This document shows positions 8,241 through 16,450 of a stretch of DNA of 64,000 nt, piece by piece. The stretch is from Breoghania sp037026715 (GTDB lineage Bacteria; Pseudomonadota; Alphaproteobacteria; Rhizobiales; Stappiaceae), in the NCBI RefSeq assembly GCF_037026715.1, contig NZ_JBANCG010000005.1:1-64000 (forward strand). The letters run 5' to 3'. Positions within the stretch are counted from its first letter, which is position 1, and each line of letters opens with the position of its first letter. The notes beneath the pieces were generated by a model. That model was not told where the DNA came from and did no database searches. It saw only the letters and a list, made by a program, of their open reading frames with translations. The translations under genes were made by a program, and so were the position numbers.

Positions 8241-9641
8241 TTACCGCCGAAAATCGGGCGGCTTGTAGGAGATGATATCATCGGCCTGCAACCAGTCTGG
8301 CGATCCGCGTTTCAGGTTCTTCTGCGCGCGCGCGGCGAACTTGCGCGCTGCCTGGAACTGGCCGGAGAGCATCATGCTCTTGGCTGTCGCCACGTCGGCG
8401 AGGGCCGGATTTCCCCGTCGCGCCTGGGCGATTGCGAGCTGGCTGTAAGCGAGCGGGGAATTCGGCTCTTCGCGCAAGCCGACCTTGAGCAGGCTCACTG
8501 CCTTGTCCAGATAGGCATCCTTGCCGGTCGCGACGAGGGCGTAACCGAGCCAGATTTTCATCAGGCCTTCTTTGGGCGCATAGGCGACCGCCTTCTCGAA
8601 GGGGGCGACGGCTGCGGCAGGGTTGCCGGATTCAATCAGGCTCTGGCCTTTCAGCTCCCAGAAATAGGGGTTTTGAGGCTGCGTCTGCAGGAGGCCGTCG
8701 ATGGCACGCTGCGCGTCGCGTGGATTGCCGGACTGCATCGTATAGATCGCCCTGGCGTAGCGGGCGGGCAGGCTGTTGCTATTGCCGTAGGCGCGGGCGA
8801 CCGCGCCCTGGCTGCCGGCGAAGGCGATGAGCTTGGCGCGGGCCAGATCGTGGCGGGCCTGAAGGGCAGGCGGGTCCTTCTTGTTGTAGTACGGGCTCTG
8901 TTTCGCCAATGTCTCCAGCATCGACACGCGATCGCGCGCCATCGGATGGCTTTGCGCATAGGGATCGGCATAGCGCGACGCGAAAAGCTGTTGATCGGCC
9001 AGTCGCTTGAAAGTGTCCAGCATGCCCTTGGGCGATTGATGCGTGGCGTTCAGATACTTGATGGCGGAACGGTCGGCGGTCGCTTCCTCGGTGCGCTGGT
9101 AGGACAGCAGCGAGCGTTGCGCCAGACCCGCGCCAAGTCCCACGATGGCACCGCCGCCCTGGCCGATTCCGCCAGCACCCGACGCCGCGCCGGCGGCAAT
9201 CGCGCCTGCGCCCAGCAATGTGCCGAGCACGGCCATGATCTGCGCATTCGCGGCAGCCTCGCGCAGCCGAACAAGGTGGTTCCCGGCGATGTGGCCGACC
9301 TCGTGGGCGATGACGCCGATCACTTCATTCGGGGTCTTGGCATCGATGATCACGCCGACATTCATGAACATGCGATGGCTGTCGACCACGAACGCGTTGT
9401 AGCTGCGATCGTTGACGAGAATGATCTGCAACGAACCGCCGCCGAGGCCCGCCGCCCGCAGGATGGGTTCGGCGTAGTCGCGAAGGAGTGCTTCCACTTC
9501 CGCATCGCGGACGATCGGCAAACGGCGGCCGCGCTGTTGTGCTTCGGCGGTCGTCGGCGCGATCGTCTGAAAGGCAAGGAGCATCGCCACCGCGAACGAG
9601 AAAACGCGCTTGAGCAGGCGGGCATGAGCGGGCCGGTGCAT
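8241..9641 (-). CDS. Periplasmic M48 metalloprotease with TPR-like repeats (BepA-like)
   Basis: A 466-residue exported zinc protease. After a signal peptide (hydrophobic FSFAVAMLLAFQTIAP, then AEA), the M48 domain has HEVGH at residues 113-117 (zinc ligands H113 and H117, catalytic E114) and the third ligand in ExxAD at 186-190. A glycine-rich stretch (about 145-172) lies between them. From about residue 270 helical pairs resembling TPRs follow. This build is that of BepA (YfgC), which helps or degrades outer-membrane proteins at the BAM and Lpt machines. ATG at 9641 starts the signal peptide; an in-frame ATG at 9725 has a GGAGG directly against it with no spacing and would lengthen the n-region. 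Confidence 0.9.
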   Translation of the reverse strand: MHRPAHARLLKRVFSFAVAMLLAFQTIAPTTAEAQQRGRRLPIVRDAEVEALLRDYAEPILRAAGLGGGSLQIILVNDRSYNAFVVDSHRMFMNVGVIIDAKTPNEVIGVIAHEVGHIAGNHLVRLREAAANAQIMAVLGTLLGAGAIAAGAASGAGGIGQGGGAIVGLGAGLAQRSLLSYQRTEEATADRSAIKYLNATHQSPKGMLDTFKRLADQQLFASRYADPYAQSHPMARDRVSMLETLAKQSPYYNKKDPPALQARHDLARAKLIAFAGSQGAVARAYGNSNSLPARYARAIYTMQSGNPRDAQRAIDGLLQTQPQNPYFWELKGQSLIESGNPAAAVAPFEKAVAYAPKEGLMKIWLGYALVATGKDAYLDKAVSLLKVGLREEPNSPLAYSQLAIAQARRGNPALADVATAKSMMLSGQFQAARKFAARAQKNLKRGSPDWLQADDIISYKPPDFRR

Positions 9642-9756
9642 CGGCTCGATACCGGTGCCGGGCCGCGATCCCTGCTGGAACAGCGAGCGTTTCTGCGTTA
9701 GGGGACGTGAAATCACGCGGTGCATCCTCCATGGCGGGCGATCTTGCGAACCTATG

Positions 9757-9786
9757 TGAGCCGGTTGACAGTGGTCAACCGGCTCA
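9757..9786. repeat. Perfect 13-bp palindrome in a divergent promoter region
   Basis: TGAGCCGGTTGAC and its exact complement flank a 4-base centre (AGTG) between the divergent M48 protease and aminotransferase genes. Each arm contains TTGAC in opposite orientation, as if two -35 boxes faced each other. It could be an operator serving both genes or a hairpin in a leader RNA. Confidence 0.6.
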
Positions 9787-9879
9787 GCCCGACCGGAGCC
9801 GAAAACAGCGACCGATTGCGGCAAATCAACGGCGAATCCAGGTGTGACGCAGCGCTTTCGATAACAGGGAGACATCCTC

Positions 9880-11034
9880 TTGGCCCTCACAGGTTCCCGG
9901 CGTTCCGGAATCGAGCCGTTTCTGGCAATGGACGTATTGGACGAGGCCCGCCGGCGCGAGGCTGCGGGTGAGAAGATCATCCATATGGAACTTGGCCAGC
10001 CCGGCGCACGAGCACCATCGACAGTGATCAACGCAGCCCAGGAGGCTTTGGCCGGCGGTTACTTCGGGTACACGGAAGCACGCGGTCGGGCGGCGCTGCG
10101 CGACCGCATTTCCCGCCACTATCGCGAAGCCTACGGTTTGGAAGTACCGGAAAGCAGGATCATCGTAACGACGGGCTCCTCGGCCGGCTTCAATCTCGCC
10201 TTCCTCGGGGCGTTCGATCCGGGTGATCGCATCGCGTTGACGGCGCCAGGCTATCCCGCCTACCGCAACATCCTCGAGGCCCTGGGGCTCGAGCCGGTGG
10301 AGATCGCCGTCGGGCCGGAGACGCGATGGGCCCTGGAGCCTGAGCTTCTGGAGCGTGCGCATGCCGAAAAACCGCTCAAAGGCGTGCTGATTGCGAGCCC
10401 CGGCAATCCGACGGGAACGATGATGCGGCCGGCCGCGCTCAAGGCGATCTGCGAGGCGTCGCGGGATCTTGGGCTCACGCTGATATCCGACGAAATCTAT
10501 CACGGCCTCGTCTACGAGGGAGAGACGGCTTCCGCGCTGCACTATTGCGACGAGGCGGTCGTCATCAATTCGTTCTCCAAATACTATTGCATGACAGGAT
10601 GGCGCGTCGGCTGGATGATCGTGCCGCAGGCGCTGGTCCGCCCGCTCGAGCGTATCGCCCAAAGCCTCTATATCTGCCCGCCCGACATTTCCCAGAGGGC
10701 CGGCATCGCCGCGTTCGACGCAACCGAGGAGCTTGAGCAGGTGAAGGCAGGCTATGCCAAAAGCCGCGCTCTGCTCCTCGACCGTCTGCCCAAGCTCGGC
10801 TTCGACGAATTGCTCCCGGTCGACGGTGCGTTCTACGTCTATGCTGGCGTGCGCTCCTTTACGAACGACTCCGTGGACTTCGCACGGCGCATGCTTGCGG
10901 AAGCCGGTATCGCGACGACGCCGGGCCCCGATTTCGACCGGGCGCGCGGCAACCGATATCTCCGCTTTTCCTTCGCAGGCGATTACCAGGATATGGTCAC
11001 GGCGACGGACCGGCTCGCGGCCTGGCTGCGGTAG
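9880..11034 (+). CDS. Class I/II pyridoxal-phosphate aminotransferase
   Basis: A 384-residue fold-type I aminotransferase. The PLP lysine is K234 in NSFSKYYCMTGWRVGW; the cofactor-binding PGNPTG has N175, and ISDEIYHGL gives D204 and Y207. TTGSSAGF near 97-104 is the phosphate-side loop, and the C-terminal Arg in YLRFSF should bind the substrate carboxylate. It resembles aspartate/aromatic-type enzymes, but the substrate cannot be told. Translation most likely begins at a TTG (9880) with AGGGAG about eight bases upstream; the next ATG, 16 codons in, lacks such a site. It is divergent from the M48 protease. Confidence 0.88.
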   Translation: MALTGSRRSGIEPFLAMDVLDEARRREAAGEKIIHMELGQPGARAPSTVINAAQEALAGGYFGYTEARGRAALRDRISRHYREAYGLEVPESRIIVTTGSSAGFNLAFLGAFDPGDRIALTAPGYPAYRNILEALGLEPVEIAVGPETRWALEPELLERAHAEKPLKGVLIASPGNPTGTMMRPAALKAICEASRDLGLTLISDEIYHGLVYEGETASALHYCDEAVVINSFSKYYCMTGWRVGWMIVPQALVRPLERIAQSLYICPPDISQRAGIAAFDATEELEQVKAGYAKSRALLLDRLPKLGFDELLPVDGAFYVYAGVRSFTNDSVDFARRMLAEAGIATTPGPDFDRARGNRYLRFSFAGDYQDMVTATDRLAAWLR

Positions 11035-11194
11035 AGCGCATATTTCCCAGTCCGGAGAAGGTCACGGTATCTGTGGACCGGAGGGCGGCTGATCGGCTTC
11101 ATGCCTCTCTGTCTGCCGAGGCCGTGCGCCGTGATCGCCATGGACTTTTTCGACAAGGCCTTTGACAGGAAGCCCCAACTTCAACCGATGCATA

Positions 11195-11220
11195 AGAAAA
11201 GGCGGCCAAGAGGCCGCCTT
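11195..11220 (-). terminator. Intrinsic terminator of rne
   Basis: On the minus strand the stem GGCGGCC / GGCCGCC (extended by AA/TT pairs) with a TCTT loop is followed by TTTTCTT. It lies about 35 bases after the rne stop. Read on the plus strand it could also weakly end the aminotransferase transcript. Confidence 0.85.
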
Positions 11221-11255
11221 CCTTGGGATTGTCATCTGAAAAGCTCGAGAACCTT

Positions 11256-14015
11256 TCAGAAGAAAGAGCGTCGCTGCCACCAGCCGGAGCGCTTGCGCGG
11301 CTTCTCCTTGCTGTCGCTCTCTTTATCCTCTGCGCTCTCGCCAGAGGAAGCCTGCGGCTCGGAAGGCTTCTCGCCGTCCGTCTCCGCAAGGTCCGCGGTC
11401 TTCACCGGCTTCTCGCTCTCAACGGGGCTCTCAAGCGGGGCCGGGGCCTCTGCGACCACCGGTGTTGCCTCAGTCTCGGCAACTTCGGCTTCAGTCTCCA
11501 CCGCCGGCTCGGCTTCTGCCGTCACCTCTTCCGCGGGCTGGGCCGCCCCAGCGGACGTCTCTTCGGTGTGTTCCTCTGTCTGAGGCTCGGAGCGGTCGTC
11601 GGCTTCCGAAGCGGCCGACGCCTTGGCCTCCGGGGCCTCCGGGGCCTCCGACTCGGCCTGCTCTTCAGCAGACGCAACTTCCGAAGCGCTATCTGCGCTT
11701 TCGGGTCCGGTTGCTTCGTCCTGCGTTACTTCGGCAGCCGGAGCCTCGGCTTCCTCGCCGTCGGCTGTATCGGACTGTGCGACTGCGACTTCGCCTGCGG
11801 AAGTATCTTCGCCGGCCGCATCGCCTTCCTGGCTCGATGCCTGATCGTCGCGATTGCGACGGCCGCGTCGACCGCCCCGGCGTCCCCGACGACGCTTGCG
11901 ACGACGCTCGTCCTCGCCCTCGTCGCCGCTCTGTTCGGCGGAAACCCCGTCCTCATCCTCATCGGATTCGGCTTGGGCCTGAGCCTCTCCGCCCTCGTTC
12001 GGCTCGCTCGCCTCGCGGTTTTCCTGTTCGTCACCGGAATTGCGCCGCCGGCGCCGGCGCCGACGCTTGCCGCGACCGGATTCATCCGAGCGTGCGCTTT
12101 CGGTTTCTTCTTCGTCGGCGGTGTCGTCTTCGCTGTCGACGTCGGCTTCTTCCGGCTCCGGCTCTTCCTCGTCCAGGAAGATCGTGTCGGGCTGCACGAT
12201 CGTGGGAGCGGGCGGGGCGTCCGGATCCCGCACGACCGCTTCGCCGCGCTCCAGCACATAGTACTGGGTGCCGATATCCTCATCCGCCGTAATCGAGATG
12301 TTGAGGCCGAAGCGGGCCTCGAGTTCCATCAGGTGATGGCGCTTCTGATTGAGGATGTAGAGGGCGACAGGCGCCTGCGTCTTGACGTTGATGTGGTGTC
12401 CGGAGTGGCGAAGCAGGTGGTCTTCGAGCGCGCGTAGGACATGCAGCGCGACAGATTCCACCGATCGGATCATGCCGGAGCCGCGGCAATGCGAGCAGAC
12501 TTCGGTGGAGCTTTCCAGAACGCCCGTGCGAATCCGCTGGCGCGACATCTCCAAAAGACCGAAATGCGAGATCCGGCCAACCTGGATGCGGGCGCGGTCG
12601 GACTTCAGGCAGTCCTTCATGCGCTTTTCGACCGCCCGGTTGTTCCGGTTTTCCTCCATGTCGATGAAGTCGATGACGATCAGGCCTGCCAGGTCGCGCA
12701 GCCGCAATTGGCGCGCGACTTCCTCGGCCGCCTCAAGGTTCGTCTGGGTCGCCGTATCCTCGATATTGTGCTCGCGGGTCGACTTGCCGGAGTTCACGTC
12801 AATGGCAACCAGCGCCTCGGTCTGATTGATGACGATGTAGCCGCCGGACTTCAGCGTCACCTGGGGCGAGAACATGGCGTCGAGCTGCGGCTCGATGCCG
12901 TAGCGCGTGAAAATCGGCGTGGTCGAGCGATAAGGCTGAACATTCTTGGCATGGCTCGGCATGAGCATGCGCATGAAGTCCTTGGCCTCGCGATAGCCTT
13001 CCTCGCCGGACACCAGGACCTGGTCGATGTCCTTGTTGTAAAGATCGCGGATCGACCGCTTGATCAGGCTGCCTTCCTCGTAGACCAGGCAGGGCGCGAT
13101 CGACCGCAGGGTCAGATCCCGCACGTTCTCCCAGAGACGCAGCAGGTATTCGAAATCGCGCTTGACCTCGGCCTTGGTGCGGCTGGCGCCCGCTGTCCTG
13201 AGGATCACGCCCATGCCTTCCGGCACGTCGAGCTCGCCGGCGATCGCCTTGAGGCGCTTGCGGTCCTGCACCGAGGTGATCTTGCGCGAAATGCCGCCGC
13301 CGCGCGCTGTGTTCGGCATCAAAACGGAATAACGGCCGGCCAGCGACAGGTAGGTGGTCAGAGCCGCGCCTTTGTTGCCGCGCTCTTCCTTGACGACCTG
13401 AACGAGCAGCACCTGACGGCGCTTGATGACTTCCTGGATCTTGTACTGCCGCCGTGCCGGGCGCGAACGCCGCACGGGAACTTCTTCGAGCGCATCTTCG
13501 GCACCGACGGATTCGACCTGATCCTCACCGTCATTATCCGAGCCGGAGGCAGACTGGTCGTCGTTGGCGCTGTCTTCCCCGTCGTCGGAGTCGTCACTCT
13601 CACTGGATGCGGTGAGCTCGGTATCGTTTTCCGAGTCCTCCTCGGCTCCGTCTTCCGCTTCCACCTTCTTGCGAACCCGGGATCCGCGACGGGACCGTGC
13701 GGGCGCGGCCTCGACGGTTTCCTCCTCGTTTTCCTCTTCTTCCTCTAGCAGCGCCTTTCGGTCCGCCATGGGGATCTGATAGAAATCGGGGTGGATTTCG
13801 GAGAAGGCCAGAAAGCCGTGGCGATTGCCGCCATAATCGACGAAAGCCGCCTGAAGCGACGGTTCCACGCGCGTGACTTTCGCCAGATAAATGTTGCCGC
13901 GCAACTGCTTGCGGTTCGCGGCCTCGAAATCAAATTCTTCTACGCGATTGCCGCGCACCACGACGACCCGGGTCTCTTCCGGGTGCGCGGCATCGATAAG
14001 CATCTTGTTTGCCAT
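11256..14015 (-). CDS. rne: Ribonuclease E
   Basis: The main endoribonuclease for mRNA decay and rRNA/tRNA processing, and scaffold of the degradosome. The 919-residue protein has the N-terminal S1 domain split by a highly acidic insertion (about residues 88-190), as in other alphaproteobacteria. The DNase I-like catalytic domain shows VAIDVNSG and VIDFIDM, whose aspartates bind the catalytic metal, and the zinc link CSHCRGSG that joins the dimer. From about 620 the tail is low-complexity: Asp/Glu-rich runs alternate with Arg-rich blocks (RRRRRRRRN, RRGRRGGRRGRR) that should bind RNA. The gene is alone, with an ~800-bp region upstream shared with the divergent amidase gene. A terminator follows. 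Confidence 0.97.
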   Translation of the reverse strand: MANKMLIDAAHPEETRVVVVRGNRVEEFDFEAANRKQLRGNIYLAKVTRVEPSLQAAFVDYGGNRHGFLAFSEIHPDFYQIPMADRKALLEEEEENEEETVEAAPARSRRGSRVRKKVEAEDGAEEDSENDTELTASSESDDSDDGEDSANDDQSASGSDNDGEDQVESVGAEDALEEVPVRRSRPARRQYKIQEVIKRRQVLLVQVVKEERGNKGAALTTYLSLAGRYSVLMPNTARGGGISRKITSVQDRKRLKAIAGELDVPEGMGVILRTAGASRTKAEVKRDFEYLLRLWENVRDLTLRSIAPCLVYEEGSLIKRSIRDLYNKDIDQVLVSGEEGYREAKDFMRMLMPSHAKNVQPYRSTTPIFTRYGIEPQLDAMFSPQVTLKSGGYIVINQTEALVAIDVNSGKSTREHNIEDTATQTNLEAAEEVARQLRLRDLAGLIVIDFIDMEENRNNRAVEKRMKDCLKSDRARIQVGRISHFGLLEMSRQRIRTGVLESSTEVCSHCRGSGMIRSVESVALHVLRALEDHLLRHSGHHINVKTQAPVALYILNQKRHHLMELEARFGLNISITADEDIGTQYYVLERGEAVVRDPDAPPAPTIVQPDTIFLDEEEPEPEEADVDSEDDTADEEETESARSDESGRGKRRRRRRRRNSGDEQENREASEPNEGGEAQAQAESDEDEDGVSAEQSGDEGEDERRRKRRRGRRGGRRGRRNRDDQASSQEGDAAGEDTSAGEVAVAQSDTADGEEAEAPAAEVTQDEATGPESADSASEVASAEEQAESEAPEAPEAKASAASEADDRSEPQTEEHTEETSAGAAQPAEEVTAEAEPAVETEAEVAETEATPVVAEAPAPLESPVESEKPVKTADLAETDGEKPSEPQASSGESAEDKESDSKEKPRKRSGWWQRRSFF

Positions 14016-14822
14016 TGAAGGGGGTCTCCACGACCGAGGCGTGGAACCGGCGCTGTCCGCTGCCGCATATGTGTTCCGTCCGCATGGTCGCTCTGTCTGT
14101 CTCGGTTGTGATTGAAGCTTCTTGCGGGCGTTGCGTGTACCGGAGCGGACGGGAAGGCGGCCTTTGGCGAGGCGCCTGACGTCTCCAATCTGCTCTGCGG
14201 TTCAGCGCGATCGCTCATCGCAACGCTCGTTGACTGTCGAATTTCGTTAAGGTCGGCTCGTCGCCGACCGTGCGGTCCGTGCCCGGTCTTGCCGCGCCCG
14301 GCACGGTATCAATCTCTGGAATGGAACCGCGCCAATCCCGATGCCGTCCCGGTGTCCCGCGCGGTTCGGCGCGAAGGGAACAGGCAGGCGAGACAAAGAT
14401 GCGGGCAAATGTCTTCGAAAAACGCGCTCGCGAAGACAGGCCTGCACCGGGTCCCGTCAGGAAGCGGCGCTCCTGACGGCGGGATGAGTCGCACGATGAC
14501 CAAAATCCAACTTGATCTTTTAAGGATGCAAGGGACCGTTGGCAAGATAAGCCGTCGTGTCAGTTGACGTGAAGTCGCAGGGGACTGCGGTGCCCAGTCG
14601 TGATACGGGATCGCCGGCGCATCCGGACACTATGCTACGCAGCGAAGATAACCGGGGCGCCGCGTGCCGGGTGGGCGGCGGATAAGCGAAACACCCGGTT
14701 AACCATGGGCCCGTAATGTCCTATGAAAGACCACGATGCGCCGGTGGCCGAAATGTCGTCATGGGTGTGAGGGACGGGTTCGAGTACGGGGCCCGGCGGA
14801 TGGCCGGGAAAAACTATCCGCA
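14016..14822. other. Long divergent intergenic region between rne and the amidase gene
   Basis: About 800 bases without a convincing gene. Open frames on the plus strand here (for example 14112-14567) show no family likeness and cross low-complexity GC-rich sequence. The region must carry both divergent promoters; a long 5' leader for rne is likely, since rne mRNAs in other bacteria have long, autoregulatory leaders. I found no clear -35/-10 pair. Confidence 0.5.
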
Positions 14823-16067
14823 ATGAGGTTCAGGGAAACCATCGCTGCGCTGTTCGTCGCGCTTGTCGCCGTGCTTGCGACCGCGGGCGTGAGCGCGCGT
14901 GCCGAATCAGAAGATACTTCGACCCCAAAGGCGGAGAATTCGGTCGTTGTCGCCAGTGCGGCGCGGGTCGCCGGCGATGCGCATCGCACACGGTTCATCG
15001 TCGACCTCAGCCGGACCGTGAAGTTTGCCGCTTCTGCGCTTGCGGATCCGGACCGCGTCATACTCGACATGCCGGAAGTGCGGTTCGATCTGCCTCCGAA
15101 ATCGGGGGAGAGCGGGCGGGGTCTCGTCAAGGCATGGCGTTACGGTCTGATCGCGCCGGGCAAGTCGCGTATCGTGCTGGATCTCTCGGGGCCGGCGCGC
15201 ATCGACAAGTCGTTCGTGCTGCCCTCCGTCGATGGGCAACCGGCGCGCCTTGTGATCGATTTCGTGAAGACCACGCGCGCCGCGTTCCTCGCCGATTATC
15301 CGCGCCCGGATGCCGTTGCTGAGGATGCTGCAGCGGAGAAGGGGGATCGCAAGCCCGTAGGCAAGGCGCCTTCCAGCCGTCCGGTCATCGTGCTCGATCC
15401 GGGCCATGGCGGCATCGACACCGGAGCGGTCGGCGTCGATGGCATCAACGAGAAGGTTGTCGTCCTCGAATTCGCCAGGTTGCTCAAGGAGAAACTTGAG
15501 GCGGAAGGAACCTACGAGGTTCTCATGACGCGGGACGACGACCGGTTCATTCCGCTTGGGAAACGAGTCGAGTTCGCACGCGAGCATGGCGCGAGCCTGT
15601 TCATTTCCGTCCATGCGGATTCCGCGCCGCAGAATTATGTGCGCGGAGCCACGGTCTACACGTTGTCCGAACGTGCTTCGGATGCGATCGCGGCCGCCCT
15701 TGCCAAGCGGGAAAACAGTTCCGACATACTGGCAGGTGCGGATCTTGAGGACGAACCGGACGATGTGGCCGATATCCTGATCGATCTTGCCAGGCGCGAG
15801 ACCAAGAGCTTTTCGATCTTTTTCGCCCGCACCCTGGTTTCCGAATTCGAAAGCGCCGTGAAGCTGATCAAGAATCCGTGGCGTTCGGCGGGGTTCAGGG
15901 TATTGAAGGCCTATGACATACCGTCCGTGCTCGTGGAGCTCGGATATCTGTCGAACAAGCACGATGAAAGTCTGCTGGTTTCACACGAATGGCGCGAGCG
16001 GGCCGCGACTGCGATGGTGGCGAGCATCGACCGTTTTTTTCAGCCGCGGCTTGCACAGGGGCAATAG
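14823..16067 (+). CDS. amiC: N-acetylmuramoyl-L-alanine amidase (AMIN + Amidase_3)
   Basis: Periplasmic zinc amidase that cuts the stem peptide from MurNAc and helps separate daughter cells. The 414-residue product has a signal peptide (1-28, ending ARAES), an AMIN domain (about 40-150) for localisation to the division site, a short linker, and Amidase_3 from about 186. Zinc and catalytic residues are all present: H195 (DPGHGG), E210 (NEKVV), H264 (SVHAD) and E372 (VELGYLSN). An insertion around 297-325, rich in acidic residues, fits the regulatory helix that blocks the active site until EnvC-type activators bind. ATG 14823 begins the signal peptide; its ribosome-binding site is weak. The next gene, a peptidoglycan synthase, is read in the same direction. 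Confidence 0.93.
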   Translation: MRFRETIAALFVALVAVLATAGVSARAESEDTSTPKAENSVVVASAARVAGDAHRTRFIVDLSRTVKFAASALADPDRVILDMPEVRFDLPPKSGESGRGLVKAWRYGLIAPGKSRIVLDLSGPARIDKSFVLPSVDGQPARLVIDFVKTTRAAFLADYPRPDAVAEDAAAEKGDRKPVGKAPSSRPVIVLDPGHGGIDTGAVGVDGINEKVVVLEFARLLKEKLEAEGTYEVLMTRDDDRFIPLGKRVEFAREHGASLFISVHADSAPQNYVRGATVYTLSERASDAIAAALAKRENSSDILAGADLEDEPDDVADILIDLARRETKSFSIFFARTLVSEFESAVKLIKNPWRSAGFRVLKAYDIPSVLVELGYLSNKHDESLLVSHEWRERAATAMVASIDRFFQPRLAQGQ

Positions 16068-16450
16068 CGCGGCGCCGGCGAAGGTGCGTCAGGGAAGGCC
16101 GTGATCGCTGTTGTGAGACGGCAACACAGACGCCTCAGCATCGCCACAATGGTGACCGATGCAGGCGACGATCAGTTCCGGGTATGCTAGGTGGCGCACG
16201 TGCGGTGGACGATAGGCGCGGGGAAGCGGTGACCGGCAATGTGGAACGACGCCTGGTCGGGCCACTGCAGCCAGGGCGCTTGCAAGCCGACCGGACGTTC
16301 GGGCTTCTGCCGTCCGGCGCTGGAGTCAAAGCCGCCGGCGACGGTTTTGCGTCGGATTTCATTGGAGAGCCGACGGGCATGAAGGGTATCATCCCGTGCC
16401 CATGGCGGTTCTTCACCCAGGAACGAGCCTGATACGGACGAGCCCGTTAT
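16068..16450. other. Gene-free gap between amidase and mrcA
   Basis: 383 bases with no gene I can support on either strand. It separates two peptidoglycan genes read in the same direction and presumably holds the promoter of mrcA. No terminator with a T tract and no repeat stands out. Confidence 0.5.

Noticed and set aside
11860..12075. GC-rich short repeats that could be a tandem repeat array
   Set aside because: They encode the Arg/Gly-rich blocks of the RNase E tail (runs of Arg and Arg-Gly); coding explains them.
14112..14567. A 151-codon frame in the rne-amidase gap
   Set aside because: Arg-rich, no family likeness, no ribosome-binding site; the start lies in a GC-rich stretch.
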